64,000 bases of DNA from the NCBI GenBank assembly GCA_963713445.1, contig CAVQMB010000024.1, positions 1 to 64,000 on the forward strand. Reading direction: 5' to 3'. Position numbers and translations under genes: made by a program. The first letter of the stretch is position 1; each line of letters starts with the position of its first letter. The stretch comes from CAVQMB01 sp963713445. GTDB taxonomy: Bacteria > Pseudomonadota > Gammaproteobacteria > Competibacterales > Competibacteraceae. The notes under the pieces are model-generated. The model was not told the origin of the DNA, made no database searches, and saw only the letters and a program-made list of their open reading frames with translations. Shown piece by piece: positions 1-9,286 of this stretch.

Positions 1-1
1 G

Positions 2-202
2 CATCCCAACCAGATCCAGGACTGGAAGAAGCGCCTGGCGCAAGGGGCGGGAGAAGTTTTTGCCCGCAGCGTTCAAAGTGGCGGCACGGACGATGAGACG
101 GTGCAGGCACTGCATGCGTAGATCGGGCAGTTGACGATGGAGAACGATTTTTTAGAACGCGGGCTCACAAGGATTCACGGGCCCCCCGAGTTCGACAGTT
201 AA
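2..202 (+). pseudogene. IS3-family OrfA-like remnant
   Basis: The reading frame begins beyond the left edge. It encodes a piece resembling the small helix-turn-helix subunit (OrfA) of IS3-type transposases: an NQIQDWKKRL-type helix, then a GQLTMENDFLERGL-type leucine-zipper segment, ending at a TAA at 200-202. An in-frame TAG at 119-121 splits it, and no OrfB follows, so the element is dead. The family call rests on these two motifs only. Confidence 0.55.
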
Positions 203-248
203 CGTCGTAAGTGGCTGATTTATAGTGAGGGCGTTTCAAAACGCTCCC

Positions 249-541
249 CTACAACAAGGGCATCTGCCGGGAGGCAACGGGTTGCGAGACGTTCAACGCG
301 CTAAAGAGGGCCTTCTGGGCTGGGCTGATCGAAGAGATGCCGGCGATCGGCTGGGCCGCGTTCAGCCGCACGCGGTGATGTTGGATTCTGCGCAGGCTCT
401 GCAGGGCTCGCTTCGGCGAGATCCCGGTATGGGCGGCACGCAGGCGCTGGCGCATCACCCGGTAGAGGATCAGGGCGATGAAGCAGATCGAGGCGTGCGC
501 CCGGATGCGCTCGGGCAGGCGGTGATACACCGGGGGTTGGG
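249..541 (-). pseudogene. IS1634-like transposase, C-terminal remnant
   Basis: The minus-strand frame carries the C-terminal end typical of IS1634/IS4-group DDE transposases: VYHRLPERIRAHASICF, then ALILYRVMRQRLR, then a short tail ending at a TAG at 249-251. Only about the last 95 residues remain. There is no catalytic DDE core, because the upstream side runs directly into an unrelated IS5-like fragment at about 536-541. Just beyond the 3' end, GCGTTT-CA-AAACGC (231-244) is a perfect inverted repeat, possibly part of the element's end. Confidence 0.65.
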
Positions 542-818
542 CAAATGAAAGCGCTCATCGGCCAGCAGCCGCGACTCGACGCGCCGGATCAGATAGCTGA
601 CCGCCGCTTCACTCAAGCCATGGTCCACACCCAGGCGAACCTGCGTGTGTAGGCATAATGGTACTGCAGCATCACCAGCACCTGATCGGCAAGCGGCACC
701 CGGCACGGTCGCCCGGGCTTGTCTTTGCGCGCCTCGGCAGCGGCTAGCGCATCGACCATCTGCTCGAAGGTCTGGGGGCTTCCACGATGACGTCACGCCG
801 CAGCAGTTCCTGTTTCAT
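537..818 (-). pseudogene. IS5-like transposase N-terminal fragment (copy A)
   Basis: It starts at an ATG at 816-818 (MKQELLRRDV). The product resembles the N-terminal DNA-binding part of IS5-family transposases: an EQMVDALAAAE-type helix, LADQVLVMLQY, then GLSEAAVSYLIRRVESRLLADE. One frameshift lies near the start (about 765-780, in a C-run) and another just after the QYHYAYT segment (about 645-650). The frame ends where it fuses to the IS1634-like C-terminus. A degenerate inverted copy lies at 903-1192. No catalytic domain is left. Confidence 0.6.
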
Positions 819-902
819 GCCTTACGGAAAGACTACATCAGCGTGTAACAGTAGCATAGCCACGAAGGTGCGCAATGCCGCAAAAGGGAGGAAGCGTAAG
901 AG

Positions 903-1192
903 ATGAAGCAACACGAGACGTTCCGCGTGAGACTGTCCATCTGCATTGTGATGCCCGAGGCTTGAGAGCAGGCGGCCGATGTTTTGCCGGCTACCGAGAC
1001 TCGCGACGACAAGCCAAGGCAATCTGCTCGGGCACTGCCCGCCTTTTAGTTGCTGGTGATGCTGCAGTACCATTATGCCTACACAATGCAGTATCCCCCG
1101 GGTGTGAACCGTGGATTGTGTAACGTTGCGTCGATTCGCGGCTGCTGACGGATGAACACTTTTACCTGCTCGACCGGCGCCGGCCCAGGGTC
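903..1192 (+). pseudogene. Degenerate second copy of the IS5-like fragment (copy B, inverted)
   Basis: The plus strand carries the same sequence as the minus-strand copy at 537-818, but far more diverged. The best-kept block is the run TGCTGGTGATGCTGCAGTAC, with CATTATGCCTACAC directly after it, at about 1040-1085; it also occurs reverse-complemented near 650-685. The 5' part (ATG at 903) and the 3' part (CGGCTGCTGACGGATGA, about 1138-1154) align with gaps. Stops and frameshifts break every frame, so no protein can be made. Confidence 0.55.
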
Positions 1193-1482
1193 TAAGTAGT
1201 GAAGACGCGCCTCGGGAGGGAAAGCTACACGATTTTGCCACAACCTCGCCTGACCGGCCTCGCTATTACAGTGGCAAGTACAAAGCCCGCATGGTCGAAT
1301 GCTCGGTTACGATCGATCTGGAACGTGATGAGATTCCAATTGCCTACGGTATGCGCTTTTATCTGTACTGACGTCTCACCACCGCCATTTAGAATCTAAG
1401 GCCCACGATCGCTTCGTGATATCTCGAAGATATCCATTAGTCCTAATCCTTATGGTACTGCGAGCGCGGAGGCTCTGAATTT
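1193..1482. other. Stretch with no recognised gene
   Basis: This lies between the IS remnants and the first glycosyltransferase. I see no convincing coding frame. Composition shifts towards AT from about 1,380 on. A GCGGAGG ribosome-binding site sits at 1466-1472 for the gene starting at 1483. Promoter elements are not clear. Confidence 0.5.
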
Positions 1483-2523
1483 GTGCTGATTTATATCAAC
1501 ACTAGGGTACTTCAGTCTGAAGTGACAGGAGTGCAACGATATATACTGGAACTTATTGACAGATTACCTAACAAGCTCAAATTGGTTGAGCCGAAGTGGG
1601 GACATATGGGCGTAACAGGCCACGCTTGGGAGCAGCTTGTTCTACCACGCCTAGTTAGCGACAACGTCCTATTTAGCCCCTCGAACACAGGACCGCTTGC
1701 GGCAACCAGACAGGTAGTTACAATTCATGATGTCGTTCCCTTGGATCATCATGACTGGTTAAATCCAAGATTTGCAGCATGGTATCAATTTCTTACGCCG
1801 TTTTTGGCAAAGCGAGTAGCGCATGTCATAACTATCTCTGAATTCAACAAGGAGAGAATCCTGAGTCATATCCCGATGAACGAGAACCGAATTACGGTGA
1901 TCCCGAACGGCGTAGACACCAGATTCCGACCTCTAACACAAACTGCCGCATGGAAGAAATTGGATCCTCTGCAACTGCCTAGTCGGCAATACATTCTATG
2001 CGTTGGCTCACTTGAACCCCGTAAGAATCTGGCTCGCTTGCTACAGGCCTGGGCGCGCATCTCCAAGAATATTCCCAAGGATATTTGGCTGGTGCTAGCT
2101 GGAAAGCACGGTGCCACGCGTGTATTTTCAAAGTCGGCCGTGCTAGACAAATTGCCGTCACGAGTACATTCAACTGGCCACGTATCCGAGAGGATTTTGC
2201 CTGCCCTTTATGCTGGCGCGCTCGCGTTTGCTTATCCCTCTCTGTACGAGGGGTTCGGTTTACCCCCCCTTGAGGCCATGGCTACGGGTATTCCAGTCTT
2301 AACGGGGAATCGGACGTCGCTGCCGGAAGTGGTTGGCGATGCTGGCTTAATGGTCGATCCTTACGACGTAGATGCCATTGCCGAAGGCCTGGAAAGACTG
2401 ATTGAAGACTCAACGTTGCGCGCCTCATTACGGGTCAAAGGCTTAGAGCGCGCCAAAGAGTTTAACTGGGATGTAACGGCTAAAAAAACATGGGACCTGC
2501 TACGGGAGGCGGCCAAAGGATGA
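1483..2523 (+). CDS. Glycosyltransferase family 1/4 (GT-B fold)
   Basis: This predicted 346-residue cytoplasmic glycosyltransferase probably adds a sugar (often mannose in this subfamily) during assembly of a surface polysaccharide repeat unit. An N-terminal Rossmann half carries IHDVVPLDHH (81-90) and ITISEFNKERI. The C-terminal half has CVGSLEPRKN (173-182) and the retaining-enzyme EX7E motif EGFGLPPLE (256-264). Start is GTG, 10 nt after GCGGAGG. The 3' end overlaps the next glycosyltransferase by an ATGA junction, so the two are co-translated. It looks intact, unlike its polysaccharide neighbours, and is more AT-rich than the rest of the window. The donor and acceptor sugars cannot be read from the sequence. 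Confidence 0.88.
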   Translation: MLIYINTRVLQSEVTGVQRYILELIDRLPNKLKLVEPKWGHMGVTGHAWEQLVLPRLVSDNVLFSPSNTGPLAATRQVVTIHDVVPLDHHDWLNPRFAAWYQFLTPFLAKRVAHVITISEFNKERILSHIPMNENRITVIPNGVDTRFRPLTQTAAWKKLDPLQLPSRQYILCVGSLEPRKNLARLLQAWARISKNIPKDIWLVLAGKHGATRVFSKSAVLDKLPSRVHSTGHVSERILPALYAGALAFAYPSLYEGFGLPPLEAMATGIPVLTGNRTSLPEVVGDAGLMVDPYDVDAIAEGLERLIEDSTLRASLRVKGLERAKEFNWDVTAKKTWDLLREAAKG

Positions 2524-3698
2524 GGCGTATCGCCATAGTCCACGAATGGCTAGTTAGTTACGCGGGCTCTGAACGAGTGCTGGCCCAACTGCTAAACCTT
2601 TATCCAGAGGCGGAACTGTTCTCGGTATGTGACTTTCTCGAAGCGTCGGAACGCGGTTTTCTGGGAGGCCGTGAACCTAAAACTACTTTTATCCAAAATC
2701 TCCCGGCTGCTCGCAAGCACTATCGAGGCTACCTGCCATTGATGCCACTTGCCATCGAGCAGCTAGATCTAAGTGGTTACGATCTAGTTATTTCCAGCTC
2801 GCACGCTGTAGCCAAAGGGGTGCTAACTGGCCCGAATCAATTACATATCAGCTATGTGCACACACCAATTCGATATGCCTGGGATCTCCAGCATGCATAT
2901 TTGCGCCAAGCTGGCCTCGATCGAGGCATGAGGAGTTGGTTCGCTCGTTATCTTCTGCATCGTATCCGGCGATGGGATGCACGTACTGCTAACGGAGTAG
3001 ACTGCTTCGTAGCTAATTCAAGTTATATTGCCCAACGCATTTGGAAAACCTATCGGCGCAATGCCCGGGTAATCTATCCACCAGTCGAAGTCAATGCTTG
3101 CACGCCACGAGTGGATAAAGATGATTTCTATCTTACTGCCTCCCGTTTGGTGCCTTACAAACGGATTGACCTGATCGCCGCAGCGTTCGCACAAATGCCA
3201 GACAAGCGCTTGGTGGTAATCGGCGGTGGGCCGGAGCACGCTAATATCGCGGGCCTGGCTAAGGACAAGTCCAACATCGAATTGCTCGGTCATCAGCCTG
3301 CCGACCTGCTGCGGGATCACCTGCAACGGACCCGCGCTTTCGTGTTTGCCGCGGAAGAGGATTTCGGCATACTACCGGTCGAGGCACAAGCCTGCGGCAC
3401 GCCGGTGATCGCGTTCGCTCGAGGCGGTTCCCGCGAGACGGTCGTTGAAGGTGTAACCGGCCTTTTCTTTGACGCGCAATCGGTTCCGGCTGTCATGGAT
3501 GCGGTGAAGCGGTTCGAGGCTTGCCAGGCCACATGGAACCCCCTTGCATGCCGCGAGCATGCCGAACGATTTGCTGTTGACCGGTTCCGTAACGCTTTTG
3601 CTGCGTATGTTGATGAGCAATGGGCCAAGTTCGAACGTGCTGGCAATTTGGCAACCAGCGAGCCTCGGGGAGAATCCGAGATAGGTTGGACACCGTGA
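2520..3698 (+). CDS. Glycosyltransferase family 4, WbaZ-like mannosyltransferase candidate
   Basis: This 392-residue GT-B enzyme resembles the WbaZ/WcaC-type mannosyltransferases of O-antigen and exopolysaccharide clusters. Key segments are VHEWLVSYAGSERVL near the N-terminus (7-21), SYVHTPIRYAWD (111-122), TASRLVPYKRIDL (207-218) and the donor-site motif EEDFGILPVE (279-288). I chose the ATG at 2520, which overlaps the TGA of the upstream gene, over a longer frame starting inside it, because family members begin with this M-R-x-I-A-I-V-H sequence. It looks intact. Its job depends on a lipid-linked acceptor, yet the initiating sugar transferase downstream is broken. Confidence 0.87.
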   Translation: MRRIAIVHEWLVSYAGSERVLAQLLNLYPEAELFSVCDFLEASERGFLGGREPKTTFIQNLPAARKHYRGYLPLMPLAIEQLDLSGYDLVISSSHAVAKGVLTGPNQLHISYVHTPIRYAWDLQHAYLRQAGLDRGMRSWFARYLLHRIRRWDARTANGVDCFVANSSYIAQRIWKTYRRNARVIYPPVEVNACTPRVDKDDFYLTASRLVPYKRIDLIAAAFAQMPDKRLVVIGGGPEHANIAGLAKDKSNIELLGHQPADLLRDHLQRTRAFVFAAEEDFGILPVEAQACGTPVIAFARGGSRETVVEGVTGLFFDAQSVPAVMDAVKRFEACQATWNPLACREHAERFAVDRFRNAFAAYVDEQWAKFERAGNLATSEPRGESEIGWTP

Positions 3699-4003
3699 TG
3701 ATAGTAGAAAATGCTCGGGGACCATGACCGCATCGACCTACTTACATACATACTCGATACCTTGTTAGTGAAACAACCTGATGCTCGAGTACTTAAGTGT
3801 AATCGGTGTAGCCTGTCTACACTGATGTCGGATATGGAAGACGCTGATACCGTCTTGCCAGCATGAAGCAGCAGGTGGCGGGTCTACTCATGACGTTGCA
3901 CACTACAGTGCCAGACGAGATCAATTCGAGTGTCGGCTGCGATGGATCGAGAAGCGGTTGGAGATTAGCGACTGATCGCAAGCAATGCGAAGAGTCGACT
4001 GCA
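3699..4003. other. Intergenic stretch, nothing recognised
   Basis: No gene, RNA or clear repeat is seen. An open frame extends upstream of the VapB-like start at 4004 back to 3863, but its first 47 codons resemble nothing and lack the ribbon-helix-helix pattern. Confidence 0.45.
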
Positions 4004-4364
4004 ATGGTGCAAATCCGTAAGGTGCCGTCCGAGTTCCATCGGCGGCTGACGGCGCGTTCGGCGAGCGAAGGAAGGTCGCTGTTCGAGCGCATCTCGCGCG
4101 AGGTTGGCACGGCACCTGAACGTCCAACCCTTCCGGAAGTCCTTGAACGCCGGCGGTCTAGGCCTTTACGGCGTCTGAAGCACAACGCCGCAGACGTGAT
4201 CCGTGCCGACCGGGACGCGCGGAGCGCGCTCGATGCTTCAACGCTTGTGGAACTCCTGGTGCTGAATACCCCAACCGGGCAGAGCGTTGCCGCACATATA
4301 GCCGATCCCTCGATACCGTGCTGCTGACCTGTGACGTCCCACTTTCGCATGCATCGGGGGGGGG
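4004..4364 (+). pseudogene. Collapsed VapBC toxin-antitoxin pair
   Basis: Residues from the ATG at 4004 match a FitA/VapB-type ribbon-helix-helix antitoxin (VQIRKVPSEFHRRLTARSAS, then NAADVIRADRDAR). Without a stop the frame runs straight into the start of a VapC PIN-domain toxin (LDASTLVELLVLNTPTGQSV), then terminates at 4325-4327. In the next frame, overlapping that stop, the C-terminal PIN motif LLTCDVPLSHASG reads through 4300-4360. So the antitoxin stop/toxin start has been lost and the middle of the toxin, which carries two of its acidic active-site residues, is deleted. The remnant cannot be a working RNase. Confidence 0.7.
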
Positions 4365-4367
4365 GGG
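4356..4367 (+). repeat. Homopolymer of 12 G
   Basis: Twelve consecutive G lie at the end of the VapC remnant. A second tract of nine G lies at 7433-7441, inside a coding region. Such runs are prone to slippage in the cell and to miscounting in sequencing, which matters for judging the many frameshifts in this region. Confidence 0.9.
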
Positions 4368-4440
4368 TAAGCTTAGTGTGTTGAGTGCCAGAACAGTAAT
4401 CCGGAATAAATCGCGATAGCCGATTCGGGAGAGATCTACT

Positions 4441-5817
4441 GTGCTAAAGGATCACGGCCGCGGCATAAACCTACTGGTGCGTGTGGTCGATATCCTGTTG
4501 GTGGTCGGTTTGGGACTGGCTGCCTACAAAGCCCGCTTTCCTCAGCGACCGCTGTCGGCTTCATCCGATTACCACATCCTGATTCTGGGCGTTGCGCTTG
4601 CTGTTTTGACTCTGTTTCCCCTATTCGGGCTGTACCGTTCGTGGCGCGGGCGGGGCCTGTGGCACACGGCTGGAGCACTGCTGAGCGCTTGGGCGACAGT
4701 GTTGTTGTTGCTGATGGCCTTTATGTGGGCGTTCAAGGTTTCTGCGCAATACTCGCGCTTGTGGCTTGGGCATCTGGGCATTAGACCCCTGCGGCGCTGA
4801 TCATGGTCCGATTAGCCGTCTTCGCTTGTTGCACTCTATTCGCAGTCGAGGTTGGAACCTACGGCACGTCATCATTTTTGGAGCCGGAAAGCTGGGTGAA
4901 GAGCTGGCGCACCGCGTCCAGACGGCTGACTGGACGGGTTATTCAGTGTAACCTTTGACGACGCTTCGGCGCGCGCCGGCCAACAGCTCGCAGGAATCCC
5001 GGTGCATGCTGCCAACAAGCTCGAACAGTATGTTGCCGAGCGCACGGTAGACGAAATCTGGATTGCACTGCCGTTGCGGGCCGAGCGACGCGTTAAAGAA
5101 CTGCTCCAAGAACTAGGCCGCTATCCCGTAACGATCCGTTTTGTGCCTGACATATTCGGCTTCGGATTGATTAACCACGCCGTGTCTGAGATCGCCGGCA
5201 TGCCCACTTGATCTTACCGCTCACCTATGGTGGGCATCAATCAGTTGGTCAAGTTCGTGGAGGACCGATCGTTAGCCGCTGTTATCCTATTGTTGACGAG
5301 CCCACTCTTTGCCGCTATTGCCGTCGGCGTCAAGCTGAGTTCACCCGGCCCCGTGTTCTACAGCCAGGAGCGGGTAGGCTGGAACGGACGGCGATTCATG
5401 ATGCTTAAGTTTCGTTCCATGCCAGTGCAAGCCGAAAACTCAACGGGCGCCGTCTGGGCGACCCGGCAAGACAACCGGACGACTCGATTTGGGAGGCTCT
5501 TGCGACGCACCAGCCTCGATGAACTACCCCAATTCATTAACGTACTGAAAGGCGATATGTCAATCGTCGGCCCGAGGCCCGAACGACCGATATTTGTAGA
5601 TGAATTCAAGCATAAGATACCGGATTACATGAAAAAGCATTTGGTCAAAGCGGGAATTACCGGCTGGGCACAAGTCAATGGCTGGCGCGGTAATACGGAT
5701 CTCGCCAAGCGCATCGAGCACGACTTGTACTACATCGAAAACTGGTCGCTCGCTTTTGATCTCAAGATCATGCTCCTAACCTTGTTCAAGGGTATGATGC
5801 ACGAGAACGCTTACTGA
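4441..5817 (+). pseudogene. Undecaprenyl-phosphate sugar phosphotransferase (WbaP/EpsZ type), broken
   Basis: Read together, the frames give one polyprenyl glycosylphosphotransferase that would start surface-polysaccharide synthesis at the inner membrane. There are N-terminal membrane helices (4441-4760), a CoA-binding-like domain with HVIIFGAGKLGEEL (about 4865-4906), and a C-terminal bacterial sugar transferase domain (5227-5817) with VKLSSPGPVF, MMLKFRSM, TSLDELPQ and MSIVGPRPE. The frame shifts near 4770-4795, shifts back near 4945, and a TGA at 5209-5211 interrupts it. The C-terminal catalytic domain alone is open for 196 codons from an ATG at 5227 and could in principle be made separately. 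Sequencing error is the main alternative to true decay. Confidence 0.8.
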
Positions 5818-7272
5818 ACCTCGCCCTTTCGAGTGCTATCAATCAATACAGTTACGCAACGCTTCGCAACCACTCTCTCCTGCAGAAGGATAAAAGCATA
5901 AAACATCAGCAATGGAATCATATGCAGGACCGCTCGATTGATCTGGGTATAGTGCAAAGCCCAAACATACCGTTTAGTAAAAAAGAACACCAAAAAGATA
6001 AATGCAAAAGCCATGGCCACCAATGTTGTGGACGCGGTTAAATACGGCTTGCAGAACAAGTGTTGCAAACACAAGACGAATACACCGACCCACAGATACC
6101 AGAACAGGTTCCAATTATCGAGTACCCAAAAGCTATCGAGAAAAGCCTGCCACACGGGATGAAACTGGAACCGGTAAACGCCCAGGTATGGCAGGCTGAG
6201 CTCATGAAACCCGATGTGTATTTTACCTATGCCTGGCAGCGCGAACTGCACGCCGCCGTTGATCACCACTGCGATTACACCAACGCCAACCAACGCCAGC
6301 AGCGCCCACAAGACTTTACGTGGCAGCCAGAAAACGAGCAGCGCGGGTATGAACGTCAACATCCAGACCAACCCCGGAACCTTGATCAGCGGACACATGA
6401 GGATAAAAATCAGTGCCAGCAGACCCTGCTTTCGGTCTCCGCCCCGCAGCCACTGAATAAAAGCCATTGCCGCCAGGCCGTAAACCGTCGCCATCCAAAG
6501 TTCAGCGTAGCCTCCCAGCGCAACATGGGTATCCAGCAGCGGTGGAGACAAAAGAAAATAAGTAAAAACCAATACAGACAGTGGACTGCCGCCCACCTGC
6601 CGGGCCTGCCCGTAAAAAGCCAGCCCCAAAGCCATGCCGCAGAGCAACCAGGGGAGGCTGATCAGGGAATCGTTCCAATACCCCAATCCCAGTGCCATCC
6701 AGAGCTGGATCAAAGGCACCGCCGGCGGATATTTCCATGCACCGAGAGCATAAGCACCCTTCAGCGACGCCCCGTGCAGCCAGGCGCCAGGACTCACAAA
6801 CGGCACCAGCGATTTGTGTGCGAACCAAACCTTAGCCTTGGGCGCCCAGTTCATCCACGCATCCCAGCCGTACAATGGGCGCCATATGATCTCCAGCGCG
6901 GAACCAGCGAACCGAACCGCCAGAATAGCCAGCAGCAGACCCATGACCAGCTTCTGCCACAACGGCAGCCGGTCCCGTGCCATCACTCCTGTACCTGGTT
7001 CTGTATCCTTCCACGCGGCGCGAGGTGCAGCCCAGCAACCCAGCAACACAAGCGCTGCGAGCATCCCCGTCAGCGGCCAAAACCGCTGCTGCATCCCCAG
7101 GACATTCCACAGTCGCATGATCAGCGTGGTCGCGATCATACCCATTAAATAGCCGTAACCCAGTATGACGGCCCAGCCGCCTCGCCCAAGCAGATGGGAC
7201 GCTCCCGCGCAGCCAAGCGATGCCCAACAGCCAAGGCAAGAACATTGCGACTACGAGACGCAATAATTCCAC
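5811..7272 (-). pseudogene. Polytopic membrane protein, glycosyltransferase-like, one frameshift
   Basis: It begins at a GTG directly after the TGA of the upstream minus-strand gene (7273), reads MELLRLVVAMFLPWLLGIAW, and shifts frame at about 7170-7200. It then runs open as 444 codons down to 5811, rich in membrane helices. The pattern of hydrophobic segments with WRPLYGWDAWMNWAPKAKVW in an early loop recalls GT-C-fold transferases or polymerases of polysaccharide clusters, but I recognise no specific family. Its 3' end overlaps that of the convergent sugar transferase by 7 bp. The frame is intact except for this single shift, so a base-calling error is quite possible. Confidence 0.55.
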
Positions 7273-8439
7273 TCAGCGCACCTCGTACAAGGCATCGCCA
7301 TCCGATGCAAATACCCGACGTACCTGAAGTTGCCGCTTTTGCCATCGCATCAGCCCGCTTGCCGTATCGACCGACAAACCAGGAATTCGGCCCATCGTCA
7401 CGAGATAGTCCCCGGCGTGCAACAGCCGTGGTGGGGGGGGGTATTGCGAATAGGCATAGACATTCTCGGGCAGCAGATCGTAGAGCGCCTTCAACCGATA
7501 GAACTTATTTTTACCATCAGGATGGTTAATGAGAACGAAAATTCGCACCGGTTTCGCCGGGAGCCGCTGCTTGATCTGCTGCATGAAGCCGAATATGCGG
7601 CCGCCGATTTCAACCCGATGTTTTTCGACCTGACTCTTGCCGGCGTATTGACTATGCGTGAGCGTAAGCTGCCTGATCAGGTTAAATTGCCAGCCGGCAT
7701 CCAATGTCAGCCAGCCAAGCGTTAGCAGTGCTGCAATAACTTTCCAGTCTGCGCGCTTCCTGCCAACCAACGCCACCGCGATGTAGAGCAGCATTGCCAA
7801 GCCTACCCACGCAGCGATGGCGACGACCGGTGATACGATTTGACTTCTCTCACCACCGACGATGAAGTTGTTCGAACGCAGGCTCCAGGGCTCGAACGTG
7901 GTCCATTGGGCAAACACGGCATGTAGCGCACCAAATGGCGTCACCGGCTCGGCTGACACGGACTGCCAACTCAGTTTGGCAGCCTTTGACACACCGTTGA
8001 TTGCCAATCCGATTGCGGTCACATCACCGTGCCAGTGCGGATTGTCGGCCAGGCGCACGAGACGGGTATGCCAGGGCAGCACAATCCAGTGGACCTTGCG
8101 CGGCGCGGCGCGCGTCACCCAAAGCAGGCTCACGTCGGTACCCGGCGGCCAGTGCTCGATGGCCAGCCGCACGTATGGATAGTCGCGGGTCTGCAGGTCA
8201 ACATGATCGACGACAGCCACCGCCTGCTGTCCGGGACTGGCGTGCAAGTGCATCACACCGTCTGCCACAGCACCATTGCCCTGAACGACCGTGAAGGCAT
8301 CGGCTTGCCACTTCTGCGGCCTGGCGTCGTTAGGCCAGCGACCATGAAGCTGATAGACGAGAAATAGCACTACTAACAAGGCAGCGCTCAAGGCGGCTGC
8401 CAGCAATACGCTCAACGGCCACGGTAAGAATCGGCTCAT
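7273..8439 (-). CDS. Membrane protein of unknown function in the polysaccharide island
   Basis: This 388-residue protein has one N-terminal membrane helix (about 8-30), a long extracytoplasmic domain, two central helices (about 205-250) and a C-terminal domain containing RIFVLINHPDGKNKFYRL and VYAYSQYPPPPRLL. The last of these is encoded by a nine-base homopolymer tract (7433-7441). It abuts the frameshifted membrane protein downstream (TGA followed at once by GTG), so the two form a unit. I do not recognise the family. A role in polysaccharide or glycan handling is inferred from position only. Confidence 0.6.
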   Translation of the reverse strand: MSRFLPWPLSVLLAAALSAALLVVLFLVYQLHGRWPNDARPQKWQADAFTVVQGNGAVADGVMHLHASPGQQAVAVVDHVDLQTRDYPYVRLAIEHWPPGTDVSLLWVTRAAPRKVHWIVLPWHTRLVRLADNPHWHGDVTAIGLAINGVSKAAKLSWQSVSAEPVTPFGALHAVFAQWTTFEPWSLRSNNFIVGGERSQIVSPVVAIAAWVGLAMLLYIAVALVGRKRADWKVIAALLTLGWLTLDAGWQFNLIRQLTLTHSQYAGKSQVEKHRVEIGGRIFGFMQQIKQRLPAKPVRIFVLINHPDGKNKFYRLKALYDLLPENVYAYSQYPPPPRLLHAGDYLVTMGRIPGLSVDTASGLMRWQKRQLQVRRVFASDGDALYEVR

Positions 8440-8455
8440 CGTTGCGCTAACCCAA

Positions 8456-9119
8456 TCACACCTGCGCGTCGCCAGCCGCTTTGTGAATGTATTGCAGGTA
8501 GTCTAGTCGGGCCAGTGACAGTTCGATCCGCCGGCTCAAGGCATCATCGGATTGGTCCAGCAATGTCAGCATGTCCGGAAAAAAGAACACTTCAAAGCTG
8601 TCCACGTAGCGTAATGAATTGGTCCGATCGAGCACCAGGTTATCCAAGCCGTAAAGATCAATAATGCGCCCTCTTCCCGCGCCAATGGTCGCAGGCCGCC
8701 ACGAAGCGGGCCAGTTGCGCGCGTACCTTCGGCAGTTGCCGGAGCAGCGGAACAGCCTCGCTTTCGTTGACCGGGTTGGCCAGATTGAACCAGGGTGTGA
8801 CCGCCCGCGCAATGACGATCACGCCAGCCACGTCATCGATCCGGGTGGCGACGAACACGGCATCCGGGACAATGGTGCCCAACTCGGCTTTGAGTGTGCG
8901 GTACTGCCTGTGGTAAACCGCCGTCTCGGCGAGACTGCACCCGCCACGATAGACCTTGATCACGATATCCAGCGGCACCCGGCCACCAGCGCGCACTACC
9001 GCCCCGATGCTACGCCAGACGTCGCAGTGATAGCCGGTCGTCGCAACCAGCGTCGCCAGCATGCCCGAGGTGTCGAGGCAGGCGACGCGGCGGCCGATGT
9101 GATCGCTGTCCTCGGCCAT
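8456..9119 (-). pseudogene. Kinase-like hypothetical protein, one frameshift
   Basis: Two overlapping frames join into one protein of about 220 residues. The first runs from the ATG at 9117-9119 to about 8665. The second continues with GRIIDLYGLDNLVLD and ends at 8456. The DLYGLDNLVLD segment after a helical region (LRQLPKVRAQLARFV) and the earlier DIVIKVYRGG resemble the catalytic-loop and lysine regions of small kinase-like (YrbL-type) proteins. The shift falls in a purine-rich GCGGGAAGAGGG run. The family assignment is tentative. Confidence 0.45.
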
Positions 9120-9132
9120 GGCCGCGACTAAT

Positions 9133-9273
9133 TCACCCTTGCGTCCGCGGCTCTACCGGCTCGGCCGGCGCACCTGATCCCACCCAGGCGCTGAAACCGC
9201 CGCCGATAGGCGCCACCGGCGTGAGCCCCATCGGCTGCACTGGCTGCGCCGCCGGTTCCTGATGTCTCGTCAC
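9133..9273 (-). pseudogene. Short frame resembling a rhodanese C-terminus
   Basis: A GTG-initiated frame of 46 codons sits between the kinase-like gene and mtaB. Its GLTPVAPIGGGFSAWVGSG stretch looks like the last helix-strand unit of a rhodanese domain. There is no active-site Cys loop, so if the match is real it is only a fragment. It could equally be a chance frame in a GC-rich spacer. Confidence 0.3.
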
Positions 9274-9286
9274 GATGGTTTCCCGG

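Noticed and set aside
3863..4003. Upstream extension of the VapB-like frame
   Set aside because: The 47 residues before the ATG at 4004 do not match any antitoxin N-terminus, and the ribbon-helix-helix begins at 4004.
6060..7148. Plus-strand open frame of about 360 codons opposite the frameshifted membrane protein
   Set aside because: Its product is Gln/Pro/Arg-rich with no domain pattern, while the minus strand shows clear membrane helices.
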